From: CAVDRM01 sp963611355
GTDB lineage: Bacteria; Bacillota; Clostridia; Christensenellales; Aristaeellaceae
Length of the DNA: 64,000 nucleotides
Direction of reading: 5' to 3'
NCBI GenBank assembly: GCA_963611355.1
Contig: CAVDRM010000008.1
Span: 10,258 to 74,257, forward strand
The translations under genes and the position numbers were made by a program. Of this stretch, positions 7,642 through 15,649 are shown in pieces. Every line of letters begins with the position of its first letter. Within the stretch, counting starts at the first letter, position 1. Under the pieces are notes generated by a model. It worked only from the letters and a program-made list of their open reading frames with translations, was not told the DNA's origin and ran no database searches.

Positions 7642-8225
7642 GCAGGCTGGGCGGCGTGATTTTGGCCGCCGGTCTGTCAAGCCGCATGAAGCAGTTCAAG
7701 CCGCTTATGGAAATCAATGGGAAAAGTATGGTCCGCCATGTGGTTGATTTGATGCGCGGTGCGGGCGCGGAAACGATTGCCGTCGTTACGGGGCATAACC
7801 GTGAATTGATGGAAGCGCATTTAAAGGACGCGGGCGTTTTGTTTGCCTTTAACCCCGACTATGCGCGCACGCAGCAGCTTGAATCCCTGCGCATCGGCCT
7901 TGCCGCCCTTTCGGAATGCGCTGACCGCATTTTGATTTCCCCTGCCGATGTCCCGCTCGTTTCGCAAAAAACCGTGCAGGCGCTTCTTGCCTTAAAGGGC
8001 GATTTTGTCCGCCCGATGTATCACGGCGAGGCGGGGCATCCCGTTGTCTTGGACGCCGCACTCATTCCCATGCTCATGCATTATGAAGGCCCCGGCGGGC
8101 TGCGCGGCGCAGTCGAAAGCAGTTCCTGCATCCTGACAGAGCTGAACGTAGCGGATAAGGGCACGATTCTCGATAATGATACGCCGGAGGACTTTGAACG
8201 GCTGAAGGCATTTTCACACAACTGA
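7638..8225 (+). CDS. MobA-like molybdenum cofactor nucleotidyltransferase
   Basis: A 195-residue NTP transferase of the MobA/MocA type, which attaches CMP or GMP to molybdopterin. Seen: the nucleotide-binding start GGVILAAGLSSRMKQFKPLM, DRILISPADVPLVSQKTV with the metal-binding Asp, and GHPVVLDAAL, closer to MocA (cytidylyltransferase for xanthine dehydrogenase-type enzymes) than to classical MobA. ATG 7638 overlaps the mogA stop. In some bacteria this domain is fused to phosphatase and HD domains, which here form the first gene of the operon. A terminator follows at 8237-8274. Confidence 0.9.
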   Translation: MSRLGGVILAAGLSSRMKQFKPLMEINGKSMVRHVVDLMRGAGAETIAVVTGHNRELMEAHLKDAGVLFAFNPDYARTQQLESLRIGLAALSECADRILISPADVPLVSQKTVQALLALKGDFVRPMYHGEAGHPVVLDAALIPMLMHYEGPGGLRGAVESSSCILTELNVADKGTILDNDTPEDFERLKAFSHN

Positions 8226-8236
8226 TATTTTTTCCT

Positions 8237-8274
8237 GCCGGACAGATTTTTCGCTGTCCGGCGGAGTGTTTTTT
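8237..8274 (+). terminator. Intrinsic terminator of the molybdopterin operon
   Basis: Perfect 9-base stem GCCGGACAG (8237-8245) and CTGTCCGGC (8254-8262) with an 8-base loop, followed by six T at 8269-8274. It separates the operon from the ribosomal cluster. Confidence 0.85.
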
Positions 8275-8422
8275 GGGCGGGGATTTCGAAGTGCGGAGAT
8301 GCAATGGACACACCCGAAAGGGGTGTCATACTAAAACGGCGGGAGGCATATGAGAAGCGGAGTTTGAGGTTTGAACGGACGAAAAAAGGCGAAAAAAAGT
8401 TTGCGCAAGGCGCGGAAAATGC

Positions 8423-8451
8423 TTGCAATATGCATTGAATTCCTGTATAAT
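8423..8451 (+). promoter_or_regulatory. Promoter of the S10-spc-alpha ribosomal cluster
   Basis: -35 TTGCAA (8423-8428), exact 17-base spacer, consensus -10 TATAAT (8446-8451). Transcription would start near 8458, giving a leader of about 220 bases before rpsJ. Confidence 0.85.
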
Positions 8452-8457
8452 ATGCCT

Positions 8458-8676
8458 GTTGTCTGTTTATGGGATGAAGCGGTAAGTTGCCGTTCTGGCC
8501 GGAACGGGTAATTATCGCAGACCAGCCCGGAAATCGGGCGACGGACTCACAGCCGCAAACCATGAGCGGTGTCCCGCGGGTTTCAAAAGCCCGTTCGCCG
8601 CGCCCCCTGCGAAGCGCGAGCACGGGATTTGAAATCTCCCCCCGCGAGGAAATGAGTACGACAAGGAGGAAAACCT
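8458..8676 (+). other. Long structured leader upstream of rpsJ
   Basis: About 220 bases of transcribed, probably untranslated sequence. It contains a hairpin with arms CCGTTC (8490-8495) and GAACGG (8502-8507), a small CCCG/CGGG hairpin just after it, and further GC-rich pairing near 8575-8640, then the rpsJ RBS AAGGAGG. S10 operons of other bacteria are often autoregulated through such leaders by L4, but I recognise no known leader motif here. Confidence 0.4.
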
Positions 8677-8985
8677 ATGGCCAACCAGAAAATCCGCATT
8701 AAGCTCAAGGGCTACGAACACAATTTGGTCGATCAGTCCGCCAGCCGCATTGTGGAAACCGCCAAGCGCACGGGCGCCCGCGTGTCGGGGCCGATTCCGC
8801 TGCCGACCGAAAAGGAAATCGTTACGATTCTCCGCTCCCCGCATAAGCACAAGGATTCCCGCGAGCAGTTCGAGCGCAGGACGCATAAGCGTCTGATTGA
8901 CGTGCATAACCCCAATCCCCGCACCGTTGACGCGATGATGAAGCTCGATCTTCCCGCCGGCGTCGATATTGAAATCAAGCTGTAA
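8677..8985 (+). CDS. rpsJ: 30S ribosomal protein S10
   Basis: S10 (NusE) of the 30S head, which also acts in transcription antitermination with NusB. 102 residues, standard length. The start NQKIRIKLKGYEHNLVDQSA and the phrases GPIPLPTEKEI and HKHKDSREQFERRTHKRL are diagnostic. The RBS AAGGAGG precedes ATG 8677. It is the first gene of the large ribosomal transcript, after a long leader. Confidence 0.99.
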   Translation: MANQKIRIKLKGYEHNLVDQSASRIVETAKRTGARVSGPIPLPTEKEIVTILRSPHKHKDSREQFERRTHKRLIDVHNPNPRTVDAMMKLDLPAGVDIEIKL

Positions 8986-9000
8986 GGCAGGAGGGCAAAC

Positions 9001-9642
9001 ATGAAAAAGGCTATCATTGGTAAAAAGCTGGGCATGACCCAGATTTTCCTGCCCGACGGCCGTCTCGTTCCCGTGACCGTCATTCAGGCAGGCCCCTGCA
9101 CGGTCGTGCAGAAGAAAACCGTCGAAAAGGACGGCTATGAGTCCGTTCAGTTCGGCTTTGAGCAGCTCCCCGAAAATCGTGCGAAAAAGCTCGTGAACAA
9201 GCCCGCCGCCGGACACTTTGCCAAGGCCGGCGTCGCGCCGCACCGCACTCTGCGCGAATTCCGCCTGGACGATTGCGCGCAGTATGAGATTGGTCAGGTT
9301 GTCAAGGCCGACGTCTTCGAGGAAGGCGAGACCGTGGATGTTACCGGCATCACCAAGGGCCGCGGCTTCACCGGCGCGATTTACCGCTGGAATCAGCACA
9401 CCGGTCCCATGGCGCACGGTTCCAAGTATCATCGCGGCGTGGGCTCTATGAGCGCGAACTCCGACCCCTCCCGCGTTTTCAAGAACAAGCATATGCCCGG
9501 TCATTACGGCGTTGAGCAAGTGACCATCCAGCACCTGTCCATCGTGAAGGTGGATGCCGAACGCAGCCTGCTGCTCGTTCGCGGCGCGGTGCCCGGCCCT
9601 AACGAAGGGCTGCTGCTCATCCGTAATTCCTGCAAGGCTTAA
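9001..9642 (+). CDS. rplC: 50S ribosomal protein L3
   Basis: L3, an early-assembling 23S rRNA-binding protein near the peptidyl transferase centre. 213 residues. It begins MKKAIIGKKLGMTQIF and contains the internal loop region TKGRGFTGAIYRWNQHTGP and the GSKYHRGVGSMSA stretch that reach into the ribosome core. It starts 15 bases after rpsJ with RBS AGGAGG and is co-transcribed with its neighbours. Confidence 0.99.
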   Translation: MKKAIIGKKLGMTQIFLPDGRLVPVTVIQAGPCTVVQKKTVEKDGYESVQFGFEQLPENRAKKLVNKPAAGHFAKAGVAPHRTLREFRLDDCAQYEIGQVVKADVFEEGETVDVTGITKGRGFTGAIYRWNQHTGPMAHGSKYHRGVGSMSANSDPSRVFKNKHMPGHYGVEQVTIQHLSIVKVDAERSLLLVRGAVPGPNEGLLLIRNSCKA

Positions 9643-9660
9643 TCAAGGAGGATTTGAGAC

Positions 9661-10284
9661 ATGCCTAATATCGCAGTGGTAGACATGCAGGGCAAGTCTG
9701 TGGGCGAAATGACGCTGAAGGACGAAATTTTCGCCGTCGATGTCAATGTTCCCGCGATGCACCTCGTCGTCCGCTCCTATCTGGCCGCTCAGCGCCAAGG
9801 CACGCAGAGCGCTCTCAGCCGCGGCATGGTTCGCGGCGGCGGCCGTAAAATTTATCGTCAGAAGGGCACCGGTAATGCACGCCATCACGGCAACCGCGCT
9901 CCTCAGTTCCGTCACGGCGGCGTCGTGTTCGCGCCCCAGCCCCGTGACTATGTGGTCAAAGTGCCGCGCAAGGTGCGCCGCCTCGCTCTCAAGAGCGCGC
10001 TGACCACCAAGTTCAACGAAGGCAGCATCATCGTTGTGGATAAAATCGAGTTTGCCGAGGCCAAGACCAAGCTGGCCGCCAAGATGCTCAAGGACTTGGG
10101 CGCCGAGAAGAAGGCGCTGCTGGTCGTCGAGCATGGCACGGAAAACGTCGTCCGCGCCTCCAAGAACATCCCCACCGTGAAGGATGCCTACGTCAACACG
10201 ATTAACGTGTACGACCTGCTCAACGCCGACAAGATCATCGTGGTCAAGGCGGCCATGGAAAGCATCCAGGAGGTGTACGCATGA
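9661..10284 (+). CDS. rplD: 50S ribosomal protein L4
   Basis: L4, a 23S rRNA-binding protein whose loop lines the exit tunnel and which in some bacteria represses the S10 operon. 207 residues. Seen: ALSRGMVRGGGRKIYRQKGTG, the extended tunnel loop, then RHGGVVFAPQPRDY. Strong RBS AAGGAGG. Its last four bases overlap the rplW start. Confidence 0.99.
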   Translation: MPNIAVVDMQGKSVGEMTLKDEIFAVDVNVPAMHLVVRSYLAAQRQGTQSALSRGMVRGGGRKIYRQKGTGNARHHGNRAPQFRHGGVVFAPQPRDYVVKVPRKVRRLALKSALTTKFNEGSIIVVDKIEFAEAKTKLAAKMLKDLGAEKKALLVVEHGTENVVRASKNIPTVKDAYVNTINVYDLLNADKIIVVKAAMESIQEVYA

Positions 10285-10574
10285 AAAACCCGCATGACAT
10301 CATCCTGCGCCCCGTCCTGACCGAAAAAGGCTACGACGGCATCGCGGACAAGCGTTATGTCTTTGAAGTCGCCATCGGCGCCAACAAGACCGAAATCAAG
10401 CAGGCGCTTGAGGCCGTCTTCCCCATCAAGGTCGCCAAGGTCAACACCCTGCGCACGATGGGCAAGATGAAGCGCCAAGGCCGCACCCAGGGCCGCACGC
10501 CCGAAGTGAAGAAGGCCTATGTGACCCTGACCGAAGACTCCAAGCCGATCGAATTCTTCGAAGGCATGGCCTGA
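10281..10574 (+). CDS. rplW: 50S ribosomal protein L23
   Basis: L23, at the tunnel exit where trigger factor and signal recognition particle dock. 97 residues. It begins MKNPHDIILRPVLTEKGYD and carries the VFEVAIGANKTEIKQALEAV core and the KVNTLRTMGKMKRQGR basic loop. The start codon overlaps the rplD stop (ATGA), so the two are translationally coupled. Confidence 0.99.
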   Translation: MKNPHDIILRPVLTEKGYDGIADKRYVFEVAIGANKTEIKQALEAVFPIKVAKVNTLRTMGKMKRQGRTQGRTPEVKKAYVTLTEDSKPIEFFEGMA

Positions 10575-10593
10575 TAAGGGAGGAAGAAGATAC

Positions 10594-11424
10594 ATGGGCA
10601 TCAGAGTTTATAAGCCGACTTCGTCCGCCCGCCGTTTCATGTCGGTGCTGACGTTTGAGGAAATCACCAAGAAGGCTCCTGAAAAATCCCTGACCGAGAC
10701 GCTCAAAAAGCACTCCGGCCGCAATGCGCAGGGCAAAATCACCGTTCGTCATCAGGGCGGCGGCAACAAGGTAAAGTACCGCGTCATCGACTTTAAGCGT
10801 GACAAGAAGGACATCCCCGCCAAGGTAACGGCCATCGAATACGACCCTAACCGCTCCGCGTTCATCGCGCTGCTGACCTATGCCGACGGCGAAAAGCGCT
10901 ACATTTTGGCGCCGCTCGACCTGAAGGTGGGCGCGACCGTGGTCGCCGGCGAGCATGCCGACATCACCCCCGGCAACGCGCTGCCCATCAGCAGCATCCC
11001 CGTCGGTACGCTGATTCACAACATCGAGATCAAGCCCGGCCGCGGCGGTCAGCTCGCCCGTTCCGCCGGCATGGCGGCTCAGCTGATGGCAAAGGAAGGC
11101 GCTTATGCGCAGGTTCGTCTGCCCTCCGGCGAAGTCCGCAAGATTCCGATGAACGCCTATGCCACCATCGGCACCGTGGGCAACACCGATCACGAGAATG
11201 TCCGCATCGGCAAGGCCGGCCGTCAGCGTCACATGGGCGTGCGTCCCTCCGTCCGCGGCGTCGTCATGAACCCCTGCGACCATCCGCACGGCGGCGGCGA
11301 AGGCAAATCCCCCGTCGGTATGCCTTCTCCCGTCACTCCGTGGGGCAAGCCCGCTCTTGGTTACAAGACCCGCAAGCACAAGAAGTACTCCAACCGCTTG
11401 ATCGTCAAGCGCGCGGGCAAGTAA
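10594..11424 (+). CDS. rplB: 50S ribosomal protein L2
   Basis: L2, required for subunit joining and peptidyl transferase activity. 276 residues, standard. It begins MGIRVYKPTSSARRFMSV and includes GRGGQLARSAGMAAQLMAKE and the C-terminal VMNPCDHPHGGGEGKSPVG, which holds the conserved histidine loop. RBS GGGAGGAAG upstream. Confidence 0.99.
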   Translation: MGIRVYKPTSSARRFMSVLTFEEITKKAPEKSLTETLKKHSGRNAQGKITVRHQGGGNKVKYRVIDFKRDKKDIPAKVTAIEYDPNRSAFIALLTYADGEKRYILAPLDLKVGATVVAGEHADITPGNALPISSIPVGTLIHNIEIKPGRGGQLARSAGMAAQLMAKEGAYAQVRLPSGEVRKIPMNAYATIGTVGNTDHENVRIGKAGRQRHMGVRPSVRGVVMNPCDHPHGGGEGKSPVGMPSPVTPWGKPALGYKTRKHKKYSNRLIVKRAGK

Positions 11425-11440
11425 GGAAGGAGGATAACGC

Positions 11441-11719
11441 ATGAGCCGTTCCGTTAAAAAGGGACCGTATGTTCAGGAAGCGCTGATGAAGCGCGTGATT
11501 GAAATGAATAAGACCGGCGCCAAGAATGTCCTGAAGACATGGAGCCGTTCCTCGACCATCTTCCCGGATTTCGTCGGTCACACCATCGCGGTCCATGACG
11601 GCCGCAAGCATGTGCCGGTTTATATCACCGAGGACATGGTCGGCCATAAGCTGGGCGAGTTCGCACCGACGCGCACCTTCAGAGGCCACGCGGGCGAGAA
11701 GTCCGCGGCCAACAAGTAA
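11441..11719 (+). CDS. rpsS: 30S ribosomal protein S19
   Basis: S19 of the 30S head, next to the A site and the B1a bridge. 92 residues. It begins MSRSVKKGPYVQEALMKRV and contains the conserved WSRSSTIFPDFVGHTIAVHD (written here in full at 20 residues) and the C-terminal GEFAPTRTFRGHAG. RBS GGAAGGAGG lies before ATG 11441. Confidence 0.99.
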   Translation: MSRSVKKGPYVQEALMKRVIEMNKTGAKNVLKTWSRSSTIFPDFVGHTIAVHDGRKHVPVYITEDMVGHKLGEFAPTRTFRGHAGEKSAANK

Positions 11720-11737
11720 GGGGAAGGAGAAAACAGC

Positions 11738-12124
11738 ATGGCAACCAATACCCGTGAAAAGGGCGCTGCGCGTAAGGAAAACCGCGATAAGCGGCCGCAG
11801 GCGCACGTCAAGCATATCAGGATCTCCTCCCGGAAGGCCGGCATTGTGCTGGACCTTATCCGCGGCAAGAGCGTCCGCCAGGCGCTGGCGATTTTGGAGT
11901 ACACCCCCAAGGCCGCCTCTCCCGTTATCTATAAACTTTTGAAGAGCGCTGTCGCCAATGCCGTGAACAACATGGACATGGACGAAAGCACCCTTTACGT
12001 GGCCGAGTGCTACGCCAACCCCGGCCCGACCCTCAAGCGCTATGTTGCGCGCAGCCGCGGCAGCGCGTCCCCCATGCTCAAACGCACCTGCCACATCAGC
12101 GTGGTGCTTGACCAGAAGAAGTAA
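11738..12124 (+). CDS. rplV: 50S ribosomal protein L22
   Basis: L22, whose beta hairpin lines the exit tunnel. 128 residues, with a basic N-terminal extension of about 20 residues before the usual start (HVKHIRISSRKAGIVLDLIR). Seen: GKSVRQALAILEYTPKAAS, the globular domain, and LKRYVARSRGSASPMLKRTC, the tunnel loop. RBS GGAAGGAGAA precedes it. Confidence 0.99.
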   Translation: MATNTREKGAARKENRDKRPQAHVKHIRISSRKAGIVLDLIRGKSVRQALAILEYTPKAASPVIYKLLKSAVANAVNNMDMDESTLYVAECYANPGPTLKRYVARSRGSASPMLKRTCHISVVLDQKK

Positions 12125-12135
12125 GGAGGATTAGT

Positions 12136-12816
12136 ATGGGTCAGAAGGTTAATCCGCATGGCGCACGAGTCGGCGTGATCTTCGACTGGAGCACACGCTG
12201 GTATGCCAGCAAAAAGGACTTTGCCAGCCAGATCAAGGAAGACTACAAGCTCCGCGAAATGCTGAAAAAGAAGTTTTATCAGACCGGCATCAGCCGCATT
12301 GATATTGAGCGCAGCGCCAACCGCATGACGGTCAACCTGTTCACCGGCAAGCCCGGCATGATCATCGGCCGCGGCGGCAAGGGCATCGAGGACCTCAAGG
12401 CCGAGATTGAAAAGTTCGTCGGCCATGCGGTCAACATCAACGTCATGGACATTAAGTCCCCCGACACCGATGCGCAGCTTGTGGCCGAGAATATCGCCCA
12501 GCAGCTCGAAAAGCGCATTTCCTTCCGCCGCGCCATGAAGCAGAGCATTCAGCGTGCGATGAAGGCCGGCGCGAAGGGTGTCAAGACCAGCGTTTCCGGC
12601 CGTATTGGCGGCGCGGATATCGCCCGCACCGAGCATTATCATGAGGGTTCCATCCCGCTGCAGACGCTCCGTGCGAACATCGACTACGGTTTCGCCGAGG
12701 CGAAGACGACCTACGGTCGTTTGGGCATCAAGGTTTGGATATACAAGGGACAGGTGCTGCCCGCCGCGAAGAAGGCGCCCGCCGTCAAGACCGCCGCTAC
12801 CGAAGGAGGCAACTAA
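12136..12816 (+). CDS. rpsC: 30S ribosomal protein S3
   Basis: S3, lining the mRNA entry tunnel and contributing to helicase activity. 226 residues. It begins MGQKVNPHGARVG and contains a type II KH domain with GMIIGRGGKGIEDLKAEI at about residues 75-92, then the C-terminal domain with GRIGGADIARTEHYHEGS. The C-terminal tail is rich in Ala, Lys and Pro. RBS AAGGAGG. Confidence 0.99.
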   Translation: MGQKVNPHGARVGVIFDWSTRWYASKKDFASQIKEDYKLREMLKKKFYQTGISRIDIERSANRMTVNLFTGKPGMIIGRGGKGIEDLKAEIEKFVGHAVNINVMDIKSPDTDAQLVAENIAQQLEKRISFRRAMKQSIQRAMKAGAKGVKTSVSGRIGGADIARTEHYHEGSIPLQTLRANIDYGFAEAKTTYGRLGIKVWIYKGQVLPAAKKAPAVKTAATEGGN

Positions 12817-12819
12817 ACT

Positions 12820-13263
12820 ATGCTGATGCCTAAGAGAGTCAAGCGCCGCAAGGTTTTCCGCGGCCGCATGAAGGGCGCCGCCCACCGCGGCAATTTCGTC
12901 GCCTACGGCGATATCGGCCTGCAGGCACTTGAGCCCTGCTGGGTCACTTCTCAGCAAATCGAGGCTGCCCGTGTCGCGCTGACCCGTTATACCAAGCGCG
13001 GCGGCCAAGTCTGGATTAAGATTTTCCCTGACAAGCCCGTCACCGCGAAGCCTGCCGAGACCCGCATGGGCTCCGGCAAGGGTTCTCCGGAATACTGGGT
13101 TGCGGTCGTAAAGCCCGGCCGCGTGCTGTTTGAAATCGGCGGTATTGAAGAGTCTGTCGCCCGTGAAGCGCTGCGTCTCGCCGCCGGCAAGCTTCCCCTG
13201 CGCACCAAAATCATCAAGAAGGATGCGCCCAAAGAACAAGAAGCGGGTGGTGAAAGCAAATGA
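12820..13263 (+). CDS. rplP: 50S ribosomal protein L16
   Basis: L16, near the A-site tRNA elbow. 147 residues. The start MLMPKRVKRRKVFRGRMKG is typical. ATG 12820 was preferred over ATG 12826 because GGAGG lies 10 bases before it. Also seen: ARVALTRYTKRGGQVWIKIF and KPAETRMGSGKGSPEYWVA. The last four bases are shared with rpmC. Confidence 0.99.
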   Translation: MLMPKRVKRRKVFRGRMKGAAHRGNFVAYGDIGLQALEPCWVTSQQIEAARVALTRYTKRGGQVWIKIFPDKPVTAKPAETRMGSGKGSPEYWVAVVKPGRVLFEIGGIEESVAREALRLAAGKLPLRTKIIKKDAPKEQEAGGESK

Positions 13264-13454
13264 AGGCCAGCGAATTTGAAGCCATGAAGCCCGAAGAACT
13301 CGCCGCGAAGATCGACGACCTGAAGACCGAGCTGTTCAACCTTCGTTTCCGGCTTGCCACCGGTCAGCTGGACAATACCATGCAGATTTCCTCTGTCAAG
13401 CGCGATATCGCCCGTGCGATGACCGTGCAGCGCCAGAAGGAACTCAAGGCGTGA
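13260..13454 (+). CDS. rpmC: 50S ribosomal protein L29
   Basis: L29, a small alpha-helical protein beside L23 at the tunnel exit. 64 residues. It starts MKASEFEAMKPEELAAKI and contains LFNLRFRLATGQLDNTMQ, the conserved helical hairpin. Translation is coupled to rplP by an ATGA overlap. Confidence 0.98.
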   Translation: MKASEFEAMKPEELAAKIDDLKTELFNLRFRLATGQLDNTMQISSVKRDIARAMTVQRQKELKA

Positions 13455-13485
13455 CCGATAAGCCGTGAAAGGAGGCAGTTACAAC

Positions 13486-13746
13486 ATGTCTGAAGTAAGA
13501 GGCATCCGCAAGACCCGCGTCGGCGTTGTCGTGAGCGATAAGATGGATAAGACCATCGTCGTGCAGCTCAGCTCCCGCGTGAAGCATCCCCTCTATGGCA
13601 AGTTCATCAAGAAAACCACCAAAATCAAGGCGCATGATGAAGAGAACGCCTGCGGCATCGGCGACACCGTCCGCGTGATGGAGACCCGCCCGCTCAGCCG
13701 TGAAAAGCGCTGGCGTCTGGTCGAAATCGTCGAGAAAGCAAAGTAA
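13486..13746 (+). CDS. rpsQ: 30S ribosomal protein S17
   Basis: S17, an OB-fold protein that binds 16S rRNA early in 30S assembly. 86 residues. It contains RKTRVGVVVSDKMDKTIVVQ, then HPLYGKFIKKTTKIKAHDEE and GDTVRVMETRPLSREKRWRL. ATG 13486 is preceded by AAAGGAGG. It is followed by an atypically long spacer before rplN. Confidence 0.99.
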   Translation: MSEVRGIRKTRVGVVVSDKMDKTIVVQLSSRVKHPLYGKFIKKTTKIKAHDEENACGIGDTVRVMETRPLSREKRWRLVEIVEKAK

Positions 13747-14152
13747 TGCTTGCAGTCGCTCGTGCGCTGAACGCCGAATGCACTGTGTTTCCATCCGTTC
13801 CCTTTCCGCTCTGCGCGGAGCATGAACGGCTGAAAGCGCAAATCAAAACGGCGGACATCTTCCCGCAGCTGCCGATGATGAAGAGCAATGCGACAGGATT
13901 GCTTCTCTTCCTATTTTATCAAGCAGCGGGGGCGCACGTCTGGCGTTGAATCGGGCCTTATAAAGGGCCGGGAGACAGCCGAATCCGGAAAGCCGGAGGG
14001 TCGAGTCTCCAAGCCGTCCGATGCGGTCATCGCCGCATCGGGCAGGAGCAGGAGGGGCAAACGGGAAACGCCCTTCCGCAGTATTGCATCCGACCTCTCA
14101 TGGGCGAAAGAGCGCACCATGAATGAGGAATCCATAAAGGAGGAAACCCCGT
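13747..14152 (+). other. Long spacer inside the ribosomal cluster (rpsQ-rplN), hairpin-rich
   Basis: 406 bases between two genes usually only tens of bases apart. No convincing protein gene is present; the open frames lack RBS or overlap rplN. It contains a perfect 9-base hairpin CCGATGCGG (14018-14026) and CCGCATCGG (14033-14041), a GGAGAC/GTCTCC pairing around 13970-14010 enclosing a CCGG/CCGG hairpin, and a GGGCC-rich dyad near 13954-13968. No T-run follows, so these are not classical terminators. A structured RNA or processing site is possible. Confidence 0.4.
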
Positions 14153-14521
14153 ATGATTCAGCCGCAAACGCGACTCAAGGTTGCCGATAACTCCGGCGCC
14201 AAGGAAATCATGTGCATCCGCGTGCTGGGCGGGTCCTTCCGCCGCTCCGGTTCTATCGGAGATATTATCGTCGGCTCCGTAAAGAGTGCGACCCCCGGCG
14301 GACAGGTCAAAAAGGGCGATGTGGTCAAGGCCGTCATCGTTCGCGTGCACCAGCCCCAGCGCCGTCCGGATGGCAGCTACATCCGCTTTGACGACAACGC
14401 CGCCGTCCTCATCAACGCCGACAAAATGCCGACCGGCACCCGCATCTTCGGACCGGTGGCCCGCGAGCTGCGCGAGAAGGATTTCATGAAAATCGTCTCG
14501 CTTGCGCCCGAAGTGCTGTAA
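14153..14521 (+). CDS. rplN: 50S ribosomal protein L14
   Basis: L14, part of intersubunit bridges and the docking site of RsfS. 122 residues, standard. It begins MIQPQTRLKVADNSGAKEIM and ends FMKIVSLAPEVL. RBS AAGGAGG lies 9 bases before ATG 14153. Confidence 0.99.
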   Translation: MIQPQTRLKVADNSGAKEIMCIRVLGGSFRRSGSIGDIIVGSVKSATPGGQVKKGDVVKAVIVRVHQPQRRPDGSYIRFDDNAAVLINADKMPTGTRIFGPVARELREKDFMKIVSLAPEVL

Positions 14522-14530
14522 GGGAGGACA

Positions 14531-14869
14531 ATGAAGATGTTTGTTAAGTCGAAGGATCAGGTCGTTGTCATCTCCGGCAAGGACAAGGGCACGCAGGGCA
14601 AAGTCATCTCCGCGTCCCCCAAGAGCGGCAAAATCGTCGTTGAAGGCGTGGCGATGGTGACCAAGCACCAGAAGTCCCGCGCTCAGGGACAGCCCGGCGG
14701 CATCATCCACAAGGAAGCTGCCATCGATGCCAGCAATGTCATGCTGGTTTGCCCCAAGTGCGGCAAGGCCACCCGCATCGGCCATAAGGTCACAGTGACC
14801 GAAAATGAGGGAAAGAAATCCCGCACGTCCGTCCGCACCTGCAAAAAGTGCGGCGCCGAGATTGAATAA
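14531..14869 (+). CDS. rplX: 50S ribosomal protein L24
   Basis: L24, a KOW-domain protein that initiates 50S assembly. 112 residues. Seen: KSKDQVVVISGKDKGTQGKV (the KOW motif), GGIIHKEAAIDASNVMLVCP, and a C-terminal zinc-ribbon-like pair CPKCG and CKKCG. The start could be ATG 14531 or 14537; the first is nearer the usual spacing after GGGAGG. Confidence 0.98.
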   Translation: MKMFVKSKDQVVVISGKDKGTQGKVISASPKSGKIVVEGVAMVTKHQKSRAQGQPGGIIHKEAAIDASNVMLVCPKCGKATRIGHKVTVTENEGKKSRTSVRTCKKCGAEIE

Positions 14870-14883
14870 GGAGGGTAAGGCAT

Positions 14884-15426
14884 ATGGCAACCAGACTGCA
14901 TGATAAGTATGTCAATGAGGCCGTTCCTGCTCTCCAGCAGAAGTTCGGCTACAAAAACGTGATGGAGATTCCCAAGCTCACCAAGATCATCATCAACATG
15001 GGCCTTGGCGACTGCAAGGACAATCCCAAGGCGCTTGAATCCGCCGTGAACGAGCTGACCGTTATCTCCGGCCAGAAGCCGCAGGTCACCAAGGCGAAGA
15101 AGTCCGTCGCAAACTTCAAAGTGCGTGAAGGACAGAATGTCGGCGCGAAGGTCACCCTGCGCGGTGTGCGCATGGATGAATTCATGGACAAGCTCGTGTC
15201 CATCGCCCTGCCCCGCGTCCGCGACTTCCGCGGCGTGAGCGCCAAGGCCTTTGACGGCCGCGGCAACTATGCTCTGGGCATCAAGGAACAGCTTATCTTC
15301 CCCGAAATCGAGTACGATAAGGTCGAGAAGATCCGCGGCATGGAAATGATCTTCGTGACCACCGCCAAGACGGACGAGGAAGCCAAGGAACTGCTGCGGC
15401 TGCTCGGCATGCCGTTTGCGCAGTAA
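14884..15426 (+). CDS. rplE: 50S ribosomal protein L5
   Basis: L5, which binds 5S rRNA and contacts P-site tRNA. 180 residues. It contains KLTKIIINMGLGDCKDNPKA, the TGQKP-like SGQKPQVTKAKKSVANFKVR and GRGNYALGIKEQLIFPEIEY. RBS AAGGAGG upstream. Gene order L24-L5-S14 is as expected. Confidence 0.99.
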   Translation: MATRLHDKYVNEAVPALQQKFGYKNVMEIPKLTKIIINMGLGDCKDNPKALESAVNELTVISGQKPQVTKAKKSVANFKVREGQNVGAKVTLRGVRMDEFMDKLVSIALPRVRDFRGVSAKAFDGRGNYALGIKEQLIFPEIEYDKVEKIRGMEMIFVTTAKTDEEAKELLRLLGMPFAQ

Positions 15427-15447
15427 TTGAGGGAGGAGAAATAAGTT

Positions 15448-15633
15448 ATGGCAAAGACCAGTATGAAGATTCGTCAGGCCCGTCCGGCCAAGTTCTCCAC
15501 CCGTGAGTACACGCGCTGCAGCCTGTGCGGTCGTCCGCATTCCGTGCTGCGCCGTTACGGCGTCTGCCGTATCTGCTTCAGAGAATTGGCGTATAAGGGC
15601 CAGATTCCCGGCGTCCGCAAGGCGAGCTGGTAA
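15448..15633 (+). CDS. rpsN: 30S ribosomal protein S14, zinc-binding form
   Basis: Short zinc-dependent (type Z) S14 of 61 residues. Two CxxC pairs, CSLCG (24-28) and CRICF (40-44), form the zinc site. It ends with the conserved GQIPGVRKASW. No zinc-independent paralogue is seen in the window. RBS GGGAGGAG precedes ATG 15448. Confidence 0.99.
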   Translation: MAKTSMKIRQARPAKFSTREYTRCSLCGRPHSVLRRYGVCRICFRELAYKGQIPGVRKASW

Positions 15634-15649
15634 AGAAGGAGGTTCCATC

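Noticed and set aside
13888..14190. A 100-codon plus-strand frame in the rpsQ-rplN spacer
   Set aside because: No RBS, atypical composition, and it runs into rplN; more likely structured non-coding sequence.
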